NCBI GenBank assembly: GCA_000827205.1
Contig: KN832557.1
Location: 1,270,445-1,334,444 of the forward strand
Reading direction: 5' to 3'
DNA: 64,000 nt
From: Plicaturopsis crispa FD-325 SS-3
Taxonomy: Eukaryota; Basidiomycota; Agaricomycetes; Amylocorticiales; Amylocorticiaceae
A program made the translations under genes and the position numbers. Position 1 is the stretch's first letter, and every line of letters begins with the position of its first letter. This document shows, in pieces, positions 45,024 to 57,945 of the stretch. The notes below the pieces were generated by a model. The model was not told where the DNA came from. It saw only the letters and a list, made by a program, of their open reading frames with translations, and searched no databases.

Positions 45024-47679
45024 ATGGGTACACTCTGCCTGTCTTCCGCCTTGATCCTTCGCTGCGAGTCGCTTTCAAGAATCGAATCAGTGGTTGTCCT
45101 TATACCCCCTGCTCTGGGACTCGTCTTTGCCCTGACCTTGGTAGTAGCGAAATGGAATTCCGGCCGGTACGTGCGCTTCAGCTTCCGGCGGTGATCGAGC
45201 GTGCGCGCCGATATTTCGACTAGTCCTAACATGTGTCGTGGAATGCGCTACTGACGAGATATGTATTGCAGGCGGCATCTCCTGCTCGCAGCAGAAGGAT
45301 TTGTCTATTTCGTCTTATCTCTTCTCGACTTTCTCTCGCACATTCTACCTGCGGCCCAACATATGAAAGCCTTCAAGGTTCTTGACATCATCATCGGTCA
45401 GTGAGATTGTAGCAAGCTAAATTCGTGGAATTCATCTCCATGGCTTCTCAGGTGCCAGCTCCTTTATCCCCTTGTCATCATATACGATTTTCCTTTTCCT
45501 GTTCGCGCGGAATGACCTCATTCCCCAGCTACCGCTGCGGTTTCAGCGTATTGCGATGTACTTTCTATTCCTCTTTATTCCTGCCACGGTAATCCTCAAC
45601 GAACTTGCCGGTTTCCTCGGTGTCTCGTATCGTGAGTGATCATAATTTGCATCTCGGTTCGCATTTATTCATCAATAGTGCGAAACCACTAGGAAATGTT
45701 CCTATCTCGCCAAATTCTTCGACTACCGTCTTAGCCATCGGTTTCGCAGATGTCAATGCCCAGACGCTGTGGACATTCTTCACAAGTTTTACGCTTGCGC
45801 TCTTGACTGTCTACCAGGCCCTCGCATTCGTGCTTACCTTCTACCGCATAGTCAAGGCCCTCGTCGATCAGCGGCGCATTGAAGCGAGTGGGACAGAAGA
45901 AACCGAGCGCCGTTTGTTCAATGGCGTCGGTTGGCTTGCACTGGGGACGAAACTCGGCGCAATCGAGACTGTCATCGGGTTTGCCGACGGCGGATTCGGC
46001 CTGTTTTTTACGAGGCGTCTATTAAGGCTTCTGGCTAGGGCGTGTCTCACGATCGGTGTCATAAAAGGGTGAGTGGGCGTCCCAGGACCATTTCCCGACC
46101 GATAATAATTTCTGTTCTCAGCATGGATCTGCTGGAAGATTTCCAATTGTTCCGAAACGAAAGCAACCTGCCTCAGACCCGTTCTGAAAAGCGTGATATC
46201 CGCGCGCTGATCTCCAACCCACGGGGTAGCACGTTCCTCCACATGTCGCCCACTGCGACAACCTTCCACCAGATCCCGCGCGCGGTGGAGAAGGCACGTC
46301 TAGGGCCATCTAAGCTGAGCACACCAATGGATCCTGGTTCCAGCGCACCGAAGGAACCAGGTGTCAACGCGCGTACTATAAAACGGACCCCCAGCGACCG
46401 AGTGACGGTGCATTACGCAGTAGGCGAAGCGCCGACACTCGACGTACGCTTCTCCGCGCTAGATCTTCCCAGCCCCACGGAGATGGTAGAGGAGATCAAG
46501 TCGCGCCCTGTCTCGCCGCAGACAATCAAGTCGTACGGCGCCTACTCCATAGCCAATACCACGGGCCCGATGGCGCCTATGCCATCGCCTGTGCATCTTG
46601 CCGAAGCGATGCGTGCTGCCGCGTCGCCCGCTCGCCCAGAATCGGCATATTCTTATACGCCCCCACGGATATCAAACGGCGGCTTGTGGAGGGACGACGC
46701 GTCGGTTGAGTCGTTTGTACAGGATGGCTATGGGGACCAGGAAGACAACTGGCGTGCAGACTCGCACAGGGCTACTCTTTTGTCGATGAAGAGTGGTGCT
46801 ACTTCGGAGTCACTCTCAGTGGTCCACCGTCTTGCCACGCAGTTCCCCAGTCTGCCTCCGCGCGTTGCGGCACCCCGACACCGTGACTCGGCGATCTCAC
46901 TGCCAATAGCTGACGGCGGACCAGACACATCCAGCAGCCCCACAGGCCTTGTGCGCGGGAATACTGTCCACCGCAAGCAATCGCTGACTAAGCGCAAACC
47001 GGCTCCGTCTTTGCTAGAAACGGACAGCGCTGCTCTGGCGAGAGAAGTACGGATGAAGGCTGCAATGGAAGCTATGGCCATCACCCCAGCGGCCGATGAC
47101 GGTCAGGGACAGAGGACCGTCAAAGATCCGTATAGCGCGGTCACCAGCCCCTCCACGCCGTCCTCAGCTGGCCGGTCCTACGGCTCTTCACACAATTCAG
47201 CCTCCGTTGGCACGCCCAACACAGAGGCATTTGGTGAGCAGTCTACCGACCACCACGCGAAGACAGACTCTGGTCTGTGGCTAGCGGATGGACATCGCCA
47301 AGGAGTCGCACATCAGAGCACCGCCGATTCCGTGGACGAATTACGGGGGCGCGTCGTCAGCGAGAGCACGCTTGATATTCCATGGTTGCAGACCACAGAA
47401 ACCATCGAAGAGGAGGAGGTGCTCACGGCCGAGAGGACGTACCAGATCAAGGCGCGGCCAAGCTTGGTAAGACTCAAAAGTGTGGGGAAGGTGCAGAATA
47501 AGAGGACGCCGACTCCCACCCACGTCGGGTTTTCAAGAGAGAGCATCGCAATCGAGCGGCATGGGAGCGATGGAAAGATTGTCGTACACCCGGACCTCGT
47601 TCCCAGGATGGGACCCAGAGTCGATTCGGGAGTGCTGGGAGAGGATGACAAGGACTATGTTCTTCAGGCCACGGTATGA
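45024..47679 (+). CDS. polytopic membrane protein with long disordered cytosolic tail (hypothetical)
   Basis: Exons splice in frame: LGLVFALTLVVAKWNSGRYV (TM), then after an intron HLLLAAEGFVYFVLSLLDFL, VLDIIIGASSFIPLSSYTIF, RIAMYFLFLFIPATVILNEL, then LWTFFTSFTLALLTVYQALA and a last region LGTKLGAIETVIGFADGGFG. This gives about six to seven helices. After ARACLTIGVIKGMDLLEDFQ there are about 500 residues without hydrophobic segments, rich in Ser, Thr, Pro and Arg with many SP/TP sites. The family is found in Agaricomycetes, to my memory, without an assigned function. The ATG at 45024 is a tentative start; a CTTGACATG at 44978 reads another frame. The layout resembles a receptor- or transporter-like protein with a regulatory tail, but that is inference. 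Confidence 0.6.
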
Positions 47680-47941
47680 GGGGAATCGTCAGAAGGGGGA
47701 AATACTTTCACCTTTACCTTCACCTTCCTCTGTTTGACATGTTTTGTGGATTCTGGAGTCGGGATGTATGTAGTCGATTTTTTGCTCTTACGCGAGGCCT
47801 TCAGGCGAAATGTACAAACTGACTTCTCTGTATTGTTATACCTGTTTATATTGCTTACTAGCAGGTGAACGTTATGGAGTCATTGAAGGATACGGCCTCA
47901 CGAAAGATATATAAAGTACGATATGCACAAAGTAGACATGT

Positions 47942-49217
47942 TCAGTTCTGCGGACAAAGTGGTGTTAGTGGCTGTTCACATGAGACGAGGAAGGCACGTA
48001 CTTCAGGTATCCTGAATATAGTTATTTCCTATATTATGGTCAGAACTGACTCGAGGCATAAAGGTGGCTAAACACTTACCTGTTGCTTGAAGTAACGCCG
48101 GTTTTCCTCGTCTATGAGGACTAAGTTGAGATAGTAACGGGTGCTGAACTTCTTGTTCACATCCCTGAATGTTGGTGTCAAGTCGAAACCACCCAGGAAC
48201 AGCCGGATTGGAATCGTCTCTCCTGTCATATGGGCAGTGAATTGAGATGACGATGGTAAACGAAAAGACTTGGCACATGGACTGACCCCGTACTGGTGCA
48301 CCGTCCATGATCTCGAATTTCGTGATAGTTTCGCTCTCGTTGTACTGATTTGGCGGCGACCCGGTCGTTTCTCGTCGAATAATCGACAGCTCCATGTGTT
48401 TGATCTTTATGCGTACAAGCAAGAAGTAAATCTTGCCAACGATGACGTCCTTCAAGTGGTATCTGAAATGGCGTGAGCAAAGTACACTTGGACCAGACGG
48501 AACGCCTCGCACTTGGACTTGTTGTATTCAAACTCAATGTGAAGACAGTCCTCGATACCGACTTCCATCTTTATGGAATTGTTGCTGTCTGGCGGCATGC
48601 GGTACGAATGTACCCAGATGTCCCGTTCCTTCGTGACGTCTGCCATCCTCCGCGACATACTCACGCGGATGAAGTATCTGGGGGAGCGTCAGCAACGTCC
48701 CGTGTGCACAACATGCCCGGCGCTAACCTCAGCTTTACATTGATACCCTGATAGCTTTCGAATTGCTTTTCGACGTTCTTGAATAGAAAGTCAAACGTCT
48801 GTGCTTGCCGCATATCTCCTGGGGCAGCGAGCTCCTGTGATAGGGAGAGGAATTCATGGTGGTGTCCGCGGTCGTAGAAGAGCTCTATGGCAAAGGCAAG
48901 TTCAGCCTTGCGAGTGGCAGAGTGTATTGGTCTACTCACCTATGCTCCCTACAAACTCGACTTTGATACCTTCGTGTGTTATTTTCTTCCCATCCCGAAC
49001 ACGTATGGATATCTAGAGGCCATGTCCATTTCGTCAATCTACCCAGGTTGCAGAGTACTTAACAACGCACCTGCCCGCCGACAGAGTCTCCGTCGTAGTA
49101 CACCGGGCAGCTTATTGTCCGTTCCTTCTCGACTTTCACATCAACATGCTTGCGCAACTCTTCTCCCTCCAGCTTGACGTCAACATCGACTGGTGACGCG
49201 AAGAAATATGCCGCCAT
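47942..49217 (-). CDS. VPS26: VPS26, retromer subunit
   Basis: Six exons on the minus strand give an arrestin-fold retromer subunit that sorts cargo from endosomes back to the Golgi. The start MAAYFFASPVDVDVKLEGEE is followed by KERTISCPVYYDGDSVGGQV and GKKITHEGIKVEFVGSI. Later exons give ELFYDRGHHHEFLSLSQELA, YFIRVSMSRRMADVTKERD, YHLKDVIVGKIYFLLVRIKI, HMELSIIRRETTGSPPNQYN and IPIRLFLGGFDLTPTFRDVN. The last junction joins RRYFKQQ to EITIFR, close to the usual EITLWR of the family. The fungal protein then adds about 22 unusual residues ending PLCPQN at 47942. Yeast Vps26 is 379 residues; this one is about 310. Identification is firm. Confidence 0.94.
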
Positions 49218-49684
49218 GTACGGTGTCGAGGAGATTTGAGACGCGTGAGATCTAATAACCGGTACGGGGAAGCTACCCAGTAAAGCACACAGACACGGGC
49301 GCTCGAAGGCACCGCAAGGTCAATCAGTCACTAGTCAGAGATGGAGGACAGAGTAACAGCCTGCAAGCACCCAAGATCCTAAGCGCAGTAGGAGACAAGT
49401 ACTTACACCGGCTGCGAATCCGCCACTGGGCGGTGTGTTCCACGTGGCTTCAATTTGGGGATCTGCAAGTCGACCGCGCATACTTATTTCATGTAAGTAG
49501 GATGGATGATACGCAGGCGCATTTCAAAACGCTGAGTATTCATTGAACAGTGTCAAGTCATTAGAAATATGGACAGTGGACGATTAATACGGGAAAAATA
49601 TTCAAAGGACAACAACAAACAAAGTGCTATAAAAAAGGAGCCGATTGAAGAAGAACAAGCTAGAAGAAATCAAAACGTCAAACT
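49218..49684. other. intergenic between VPS26 and the Sds3-like gene
   Basis: Both neighbours are on the minus strand, so this holds the VPS26 promoter and the Sds3-like 3' UTR. No coding signal is seen. Confidence 0.4.
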
Positions 49685-52600
49685 TCAAGGGCCATCCACC
49701 ATTTGCGCAACGTTCATCTTCGGCGGGGGGAGCACAGGGCCAGGAGGAGGCCGCGGAGAATGTGTTTCTGGTCCACGCAGAGGATGCGACTCTGGTCCGC
49801 GAACAGCATGGGGCTCAGGTCCGTTTATTGTAGGCGGGCCGCGCGCCGGAGGCAGCGACTGCATAGGGTTAGGTGCATACGACGAGTGTGGTGAAGCAGT
49901 GCGACTGCCTACATTGAATGGCGGAGCTCCCCGTGCCGGGCCTCCATTGCCATTGTGCAGGTCCATGGCAGCAGGCGTTACCGTACGACCTGGCCCAGAG
50001 AGCAAGGGCGAAAAGGGTTTTGGCGAGCTCGCGCGGTGAAGTTGTTGCTTGAGCGATGGACTTGTCGTGGTGTGCGACGGGGGAGGGATATTGAACGTTG
50101 GAGGATGGTTTGATAGCATGCCAGGGGGCTGAGAGGAAGGAGGACCATACCGCGTTGGCGAGCGCATAGGGCCCGGGAATCCATGTGTAGACGACGGGCT
50201 ACGAGGTGGGGGCGGTCTGCTGCGAGGGGAGCCCAAGCCCGACGAATTCTGCCGCGAATGCGTTGACTGCTGAGGAGGGCGAGAATATCGATGATCCGGT
50301 GGATTTCGATGTCCATCTAAGGCGTTCGCAAAGGGAGCGGAAGAAGACGAGGAAGAAGCCACACGGTGACCATCGTCTGGCGGTCCCCAAGGGGCACGTG
50401 GCGATGGCGCAACAGATGGCGGACCACTCGACGCAGAAGGGTACGATGAGGACATCGCGAAAGGCAGGGGAAGCGGGCGGTCGCGATCATCATGTATGCT
50501 GGGTGCAAGCGGAGGACCAGAGGAAGGTCTGCTTCCATGTTTGCTGTTCCTTATATCACGGTAATCGGATGGAGGTATATGGGAGTCGGAATCGGCTTTC
50601 CACAACGATCCTGACGGCGGGATTCCAGATTTCGAGGAGGGTGGAGCAAGGGACTCGCCTGGATGCACAGCGCTCGAATGCGAGCGGCTGGTCTCAAACT
50701 CCCTAACACCAACAGCACGAGGAGGCGCCCCAGCAATCCCCGGCATGGGGCCTTGCTGTGGATTATGATTATGGTGAACGTGATGGTGGTGGTGGTGATG
50801 ATGATGATGGGGGACGGTATGGTGGTGCGACCCTGGGCCAGAGGGTTGAGGATGTATGTGTGGATGAGCCGTAGGCGGATGCCTCTGTGATTGTTGTTGC
50901 TGTGCTAACATCTGTTGCTGCTGCTGCAACTGGTATCCCCTCTCCCGGTCAAATTCCCGATGCTCCCTCTCTAAATCGCGGTCCATCCGGTCCCGCTCTC
51001 TCATCTTATCCCTCTTGGCGTCATTGGCGCGCATCCTGGCTTCTTCCATCCGAGCATCTTCCTCGAAACTTCCAGGGTAGCCGTCAGGCCGTCGTCCATG
51101 GCCTGGCCACCGGGCTCCGCCTTCGGGCGGCCAAGCATTCCCGTTCTGTTTGTTATCAGGCCCAAGGTGAGCGGGCGATATCGAGCGCCTCAAGCCAGGG
51201 TACCCGTGCCCCAAATATCCATTGTTGCTATGCAATGCTCCCTGAGCCGAGGGTGCGTGCCCATGAAACGGTGGTTGCGGATGGCGGGGTGCCGAGCCTG
51301 AGGCAAGTATCGACATATCCTGGTCGCCTGTGAAAGGCGAGCGCGCGTGTAGATTGAGCACCGTGGTGGTAGGGGGCTGCGGGGGTCGGGAGGGAAAGCC
51401 TTGAGGTATCGCCTGAGATCCGTGATGATGGTGCGGAAACGGCGGTGGCGGTGGTGGCATACCATTTCGCTGCACCCCAAACGGCGGTGCACCCTCCATC
51501 GATACGCTGCCGTTGACGGTCATCCCATAACCCTCAAACGGCGGTGGCACATGAGCAGGAGCCATGCGCGGTTCGTACGCTGGCCGGCGATTCGCGTACA
51601 GGAATTCGAGGTCGGTCGCGATGTCCCCAGACGAGAGTGTCGATAACTCTGGGTAGAGAAGCGCACCGGACGCCGGGGCGGAAGACGGTTTGCGGCGAGT
51701 GTCTGAGAACGGGAACGACTTGACTATTTTGCGCAGCGTCGGCGCGGCAGGAACGGAATGGGGCGGATGCGGGATTCGACGGACTAACAAGATGTCTTAG
51801 AACGGGCGTAAGAGACGAAAAGAAAAAAGTACCTGGCTGAGGCCGCTCCAGCGCTCGGCGATCTCTATCCAGTCGTCTACGTTTCCGATTGGTCTCGGAA
51901 ATCATATCTGTCTGCAGCTCGTCGCCGGCAAACTGTGGAGGTCATTAGTATGAGACTAGGAGACAGACGCGTTGTGCGCACCTGCCACCAACTCCATACC
52001 GCGTCTTCATCGCACTTGCGCCGCTTGACGGCCATAGCTTCTTCGTAGCTACGTTTCTTGAACGCTAGATCTAGGCGCTTATCACGGCGCGCGGCTAGCT
52101 CGGTGTGTAGGTGTATGAGCTCCGGATGTGTTCCTGTCGCACTGCTGAGTATCTGCAAATGAAAGACAATGCCGCGCACGTACCCTCGTTGAGCAGTGCC
52201 TCCTCCCACGCGAGCCCTTCCATCTTCTCAATGTAAAGCCGTTCCCGGAGCAGCGCGAACTTGAGCTCGATCCCCGCGAGGACGTCCAGGGCTTCCATCC
52301 GATGGGCGGGCTGCAAGTCCGAATCGACCTCCATGTCTTCGTCATCGTTCGCCAAGTCTTGCTCTTCAGTGTCGTCGTGAGGAGCAGCTACCGGTGCTTC
52401 GGTCGAGACGGGGGCCGCTGGGTCTGCATTGGGGGCGGCTTCCGGTTCACCGGATGCTCCTCCTGGTGCAGGCGAGGGCGAGCGAGAGGACGCAGGGGAC
52501 GGGGACACGGAAGATGAAGGCGACGGCGTCGGTGGTTGAAGGACGGTAGAACCGGCCATAATCGAGGACGCCGCAGCTGCAGCTGCCAAGGGTGCAACTG

Positions 52601-53405
52601 CGGTGGCCGGAGGAGCGGTCACGTCCAATTCAACATCCATGTGCGTGGCGTCCGAAGTAGGGGCAGGTGGGACAGCGCTGGCGATGGGCACGACGTCTGG
52701 CGGTTTCGGAGCCTCCTCGTCATCTTCGGATTCCGTGTCATTAGATTCCAGGTCAGACGCGACCCGCGCCTGCACAGTGGTAGGGAGGACGTCGTCGTCG
52801 TCGCTGTACGAGTCGTTCCCAGACTCGTCAGGGGAGAGCGAGCGTCCTTTTGTTTTCGCGTCACGGTAGTACCCGTATTGGCTCAGCTCAGAGCCAGACT
52901 CGTCGTCTTGATTGGTTTTCCGACGTTTTAGGCGGGTGGTGGGAGGATCGGGCTCGTCGCCCTCGCCCTCTTCTTCCTCTTCCTCGCCGTCCGGGACGAT
53001 GGTAGTGTCGTGAGCGTGGACTTGGTCCTCGTCCTCTTCTTCTTCCATAGCTTCTGGAGGACCCGCGTTCTCCTCTTCCTCCTCTTCCTCCTGGACGACG
53101 GTCGCGGATTTGGGCTTCGCCCACTCCCACATACCAGCGGGGACGATACCGCCACGTTTCTTGCGGCCGCCCCTGCCTCTACGGAGAGATCGGGTGGTGC
53201 CGCTGTCTTCATCGTCCTCGTCCGAGTTATCGAGACGAGTGTCGGCCTCCTGCTCTTCTTCGGTCAGTTCAGAGAGCTCTGAACCGCTGTCGAGACCAGC
53301 GCTTGCGCCATTGGTGCCGTTGTTGGACACTGCGCGATCGGGATGTGGTGGAGGTGTAGGCGACGGTGAACTGAGCGATTCGAGAGACGCCGGGGAGCCT
53401 GTCAT
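49685..53405 (-). CDS. Sds3/Dep1-like subunit of an Rpd3L-type histone deacetylase complex
   Basis: Exons on the minus strand from an ATG at 53405. The N-terminal 390 residues are acidic and low complexity (stretches of Glu/Asp with SDEDDEDSG and ESEDDEEAP). The conserved Sds3-like domain is split over three exons: ALDVLAGIELKFALLRERLY, WEEALLNEG joined to THPELIHLHTELAARRDKRL, then FKKRSYEEAMAVKRRKCDED, WSWWQ and LQTDMISETNRKRRRLDRDR. In yeast Sds3 and Dep1, this domain holds Rpd3, Sin3 and partners together in the nucleus. The last exon (ends 49685) is about 690 residues of Pro, His, Gly and Ser, with a run of ten His in HHHHHHHHHHVHHNHN. In the upstream in-frame sequence a Met 46 codons earlier (53543) lacks conservation. 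BRMS1-type family members are the nearest alternative. Confidence 0.85.
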
Positions 53406-53734
53406 CGTTGGCAACGACGACGACGATGGCAGATGTAGAAAATAAACGGCGAAGATAGAAAATAAACGACGAAGAGAAAGAGAATCGCGGTTTCGGTGGT
53501 CCGAGCGCACAACCCAGAAACGCCCGATTCGATCTAAATCCACGTGTTCGGCCCATTATGGTCTCATACCATTATTATTTAAATAAATAAATATTGGGTA
53601 ACCTCTATGAGGCACTCAAGCGTCGCGGGTGGAGAGAAAACAGAAATGCCATAACATATATCTTCTGTACATAGACTTGACAGCGACATTAGACCAGTGT
53701 AATAGATACCCATGCAAGTGAGGAATAGAGATGC
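53406..53734. promoter_or_regulatory. promoter of the Sds3-like gene and RTF1 3' region
   Basis: Contains an AT-rich run of repeated AAAT units at about 53571-53598, far richer in A/T than the surrounding coding DNA. It may serve the Sds3-like promoter (minus) or RTF1 transcript end. Confidence 0.4.
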
Positions 53735-55876
53735 CTAAAAGTCGCCCAGATCGATTTCGACGGAGTCGATGATGTTCGACTCATACGAATTCTTGGCCTT
53801 GTCTGACCCTGTCTGTCCTGACAAGGCAGACGCCGGGAGAGGCGACAACGATCCGGTTGGTTTTGCGCCTTGAGCCTGCAACGACGGCGTGCCAGGTCTA
53901 GACATTAGGATGGGAGGAAAGACAAGACAAGAGGAACGCCAAGGCGCAGCAGAGGACATGAAAGCTGAGTGAGAAGGAACAACATCCGCGAAGAAAATCG
54001 GCCACAAACCTGGACGCAGAGTTGAATGTTCTTGGTATAGTCCTGAGCCTTGCGCTAGGATCGTGTGGCGTCGTCGTGCCACCAGCGGCTGCAAGCTTAC
54101 GCTCTCTCCGCTTACGCTCTGCTTCCGCAAGTTCGGCTTTCCGGACGGCCTCGATGTTGGCTTTGCGGTTCCGTTCGTTCACCTTGGCCAAGATATCGTT
54201 GAAGTCATCCTCACGCGGCGGCGCAGGGCCCCCACCGGCAGCAGCAATGGTCGCCGCGAGCTCGACTAGCTTCTGGTCGATTTCCGCAACCTCCGCCCAG
54301 TCTTGCCGACGATGCGCAAGAGTACGCGCTTGGTTGAGCCGAGATTTTTCCATGGTAAAGTTTGTTCCTTGTTTGTTGAGCAGGTTCTTCCGCGCCAGCA
54401 TTGCGCTGATGTCGCTCTGAGAAATGCCCGTCAGTGTCTAGTGGGACATACTGGAACAAGCCCGGGAGAGACCTCAGTCATAGGTTGGTTTGCGAGTTTG
54501 TGCAGGGCCGCTGCCTTCTTTTCGAGCTGTCGCTTGGTAGGCAGCTTGACGCTCTCCGAGGAACAGACCTTGACTACCCGATCGAACTCTTTCTATAGTG
54601 GGAATAAGAGATGCGGTAAACACAGACAAGGGCAAATGAAACACCAACCGCGTCGAAGGGCGTATTCGAGACTTTGTCCATGAGGAACTGCCTCACGGAT
54701 TTCCCGTGCTTGAGCTCGAACGCCTGGTCGACGATTTTGTCGTTGACCTTGTATGGTTTGACCTTGTCCGCGGCCAGGTCTTGGATACACTATGAGCTTG
54801 GGTATGACCAAGCAGCACAGTACGCACTGAATATCTCGCATATGCGATACACCGGCTGACCACCTTCCTGGCCAATGAGATACCTAACCCACGCGCCTAG
54901 AGATCCGCGCAAATTCAGTCGCCGAACGTGTACTGCGTATAGCTACGCTGATACCTTTGGCGTAATCCTCGAACCACGGGGCCCACGCGTATTTCGCGAG
55001 CATATCCCGCGTTACACGCACCGAATTCAAGTCCTCGATCGTGATGGGTTCCTCGTCCGGGTTCGCCTTGTTGAGCAATCTTCGGTCCTTCTCCTCGGCC
55101 TCTTCGTACTTGGTGATTTGGCCATCTTCCTCCTCGTCCGAAATTTCCATGTCTGTCGGTGAGGATGATCGGTCGCGTTTCGGAGAGTTTTTTGTCTGGA
55201 TACCATAGTAAAGTGCATGCATGCAAGCAGATAATGGGGGACATACCCGTTTCTTCTCGCCCTTCTCTTTCCGTTTCGCCTTCAGCTCATCTAACTTGCG
55301 GCTCTTCTCCTTCGTGGCACCTCGAACAGCATGTTGACCTGGCGAGGACTAATGCATCAGCAATGTATGGACGCTTCGATCGGTGAGCCCACGTTTTGCA
55401 GCTTGGGACACGCTATTGTCACCGCGTTGTTGTTTCTTGAGCATGTCATCCAGATTCCGCTTATCCTGAATGCGCTGCAACTCCTCCAACCGCTGAGCAA
55501 GGGTTTCCTCGCGCTCAATCTCGGACATCTGCATTAGCCTGCACCGGGGTAAGCCGTCATCGCACTGCAAGCCTACACCACCGACGAAGTATTTACCGTT
55601 GTCTATCCGCTTCGTCGATATATTTGCCCTCTAGCGGGTACGGGTTTGATTCATCTTCTTCGCTCTCAACATCATTCTCGGAGTCAGTGGATACGCTAGA
55701 TCCGTAGGAGCGTAACTGTTGGCAATACGGTCCCAGTCAAGAACTGAACGCGGTGCTCACGATGCTTTGCGGCGTTTAGAGGATTTCGAGGGCGCTTGGC
55801 GTCGTTTGCGTTTCTTTTCCGTAGCGCCAGCCAGCTCGAGAAGCTCGTCGTCGATGTCGCCTTCAGAGTCCGACAT
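53735..55876 (-). CDS. RTF1: RTF1, Paf1 complex subunit with Plus-3 domain
   Basis: A gene of at least ten exons on the minus strand. Rtf1 travels with RNA polymerase II as part of the Paf1 complex and stimulates H2B ubiquitylation and Chd1 binding. The start is MSDSEGDIDDELLELAGATE with a basic stretch KKRKRRQAPSKSSKRRK. The acidic middle has SPTDMEISDEEEDGQITKYE. The Plus-3 domain begins EEPITIEDLNSVRVTRDMLA, KYAWAPWFEDYAKG, WVRYLIG and VYRICEIF, followed by DKVKPYKVNDKIVDQAFEL, HGKSVRQFLMDKVSNTPFDA and KLPTKRQLEKKA. The C-terminal exon gives NFTMEKSRLNQARTLAHRRQ and VAEIDQKLVELAA. It ends in VEIDLGDF at 53735. Some N-terminal exon borders near 55600-55720 are approximate. Confidence 0.9.
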
Positions 55877-56307
55877 ATTGGCTTCAGCAGTAAGATATAA
55901 CAAAGAGTTGAGGTGGTGGGTGGTCAAGAAGTTGTCAAGATCAATGAAAGAGCGACGAACGACAAACAGTTGGCGTCCGAGATTCCGAATCCCGATTTGG
56001 GACTCAGCGCCGCGCCACAGTCTTTCTCAGTGCACTTTCAAGTTTCCTCCCTCAACTGTAACACGAAATTCTTAGGTTTCTCGTACACAGCTCGTGTAGC
56101 TCGCGTACGCGTATCATACGACAAGGCGACTCCAAACCAGGTGGCCCGCGAGAGAGCTGCGATATTGTGCTAGTAGACCCTGCACCAGTCGCCTCTTCGT
56201 AGATTGCTCCAAATTCATACGCGTGCGTCCGATTACTTATGGTCGTCGTGTCTGATATATCTGACACTCATTTATAGCCCATATCTCACGTCGTCAAATG
56301 CCCGACA
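55877..56307. promoter_or_regulatory. divergent promoter between RTF1 and the F-box gene
   Basis: About 430 bp between opposing starts. No specific motif could be named. Both core promoters are inferred to lie here. Confidence 0.4.
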
Positions 56308-57945
56308 ATGGTCGCTGCTGATAATCTCAACCTGGACGTCCTAGAGCTCATCTTTGCATATTTGTCTGGCAATGATCTCGTCGCTGTTGCGCTCGTCAGT
56401 CGGTCGTTCTTCGCAGGCGTCATTCCCAGACTCTACCGCACAATCTTGTTCCGCTTGAGCCAGGCAAAGAGATATCCCTCTGTAAGTCGCAAACAGCACT
56501 TTCTTACAAGCACCCACAATTGATTTCATGGTCGCGACCGAAGGTTTTATCTCCGTTTGCAGCTATCCTAGCTCATCCAGGCCTAGCCGTCCATGTACGG
56601 AATCTCGGCACGTATAGATTCTCTCCCTACTTGTTCAGCATCAGCTCTGACACTCTTACAGACATACGAACGATCCCTAAGGTCAAAGCGAACAACCAGT
56701 ATCACCCTGGATTTCTGCGCGATTGCATTGAAGTGCTCAGCATCGTCAGCAACCTCATATCGTTCACTTGTACCGCGGACGTGCTTCCGTCATTCCTCCT
56801 TGCACTCCAGAGAAAGGAGCGGCTGAAGGACATACGTATCAATGCGAATCTCACCGAAGCACAGGCAGGCAAACTGATTGAGCTGGAGAGACTGCGAAAT
56901 ATCACCCTTGACTTCCCCACATCGCATGTGATCAGTGTCTTGCCCGATTGGGCCCACTCATTGCAAAGAACACTGACAAGCCTAACATTATATGTGAGCC
57001 CGCTGCTTTTCGTCGCGGCGTTGTGTCTAACAATTCCGCATAGATGGCGTCAGATTTGAATCCCGACATATTAGAGACCGTTCTGATGCACCTGCCGGGA
57101 CTCACGGGCCTACACGTCCTTGGGAGTCCCAAGGTGGATCACATTGTACTCCTCAAACTCCTAGTACACACGCCGCAACTTGAAAGTCTCTCCTTCACGG
57201 CCTACGTCAGCACGTTTCTATTTCAGTCGACCCCATTTCACCACTTACGCTCAATCCAGGAATCCAAGCGCGCACTGAAGTCCACGGTGCCCTACTTGAC
57301 CAACCTCCGCAATCTATCAATCGATGTCCGTTACAGGCTCATTGCCACCACGAACACCGACCTCTTATCCTCCATACTTCAATTCCTCCGCCCATCGTCA
57401 CCTCCCCTCATATCATTCGCAATGAATCTATCCGACCGACAAATGCATGTCCCTGAAGACTTCGTCAAAAATCTCGTAGAGTCATATGGGGCGACGTTAC
57501 GGCGCGTTGCATTCATAAACTGCATCGTGAAGGTTGAATCCGTCGGGCAAGTGTGCGGGCAATGCACAGACCTAGAAACGTTGGAAGTTGCCCTACCGAT
57601 TATTCATTTCGTACGTATGCCAGCGGTCCCGACCACGCATGCATATGCACTAATATGGGCATGCCATCTTCCAGGATGCGTTTACGCATGTCCTTTCGCA
57701 TTCAAAAACATTGCAAACGTTCATCGACATGGGTGATGCGCACGCCAACCACGGACCACGTCTGAACCTCACGCCGGAGCACATTCGGAACATGATGCGT
57801 TCAATTCCGCGGCTTCGCAAAATTGTAAGCGACAATCGGGAGTGGAATGTATGTACATTTCTTTTTTATCCCTCCACAGGCTTTTCTCATGCCCGTGCTG
57901 CGAAGGGTCTTGAATGTGCTCGACACAAAGACACTTTGCACATAA
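56308..57945 (+). CDS. F-box and leucine-rich-region protein
   Basis: Five or so exons. Residues 1-45 form an F-box: LDVLELIFAYLSGNDLVAVA, then VSRSFFAGVIPRLYRTI, the part that binds Skp1 in SCF ubiquitin ligases. Downstream are irregular Leu-rich segments: SIVSNLISFTCTADVLPSFL, LRNITLDFPTSHVISVLPDW, LTGLHVLGSPKVDHIVLLKL and YLTNLRNLSIDVRYRLIATT. These resemble the divergent LRR-like halves of Agaricomycete F-box families that presumably bind targets. The last junction (acceptor at about 57881) joins NREWN to AFLMPVLRRVLNVLDTK, and the gene stops at 57945. No target can be inferred; such genes are numerous and fast-evolving in this class. Confidence 0.8.

Noticed and set aside
49978-53282. 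Many long frames antisense or shifted relative to the Sds3-like gene
   Set aside because: They follow from the low-complexity coding DNA (GAG/GAC and CCN repeats) and are shadows, not genes.
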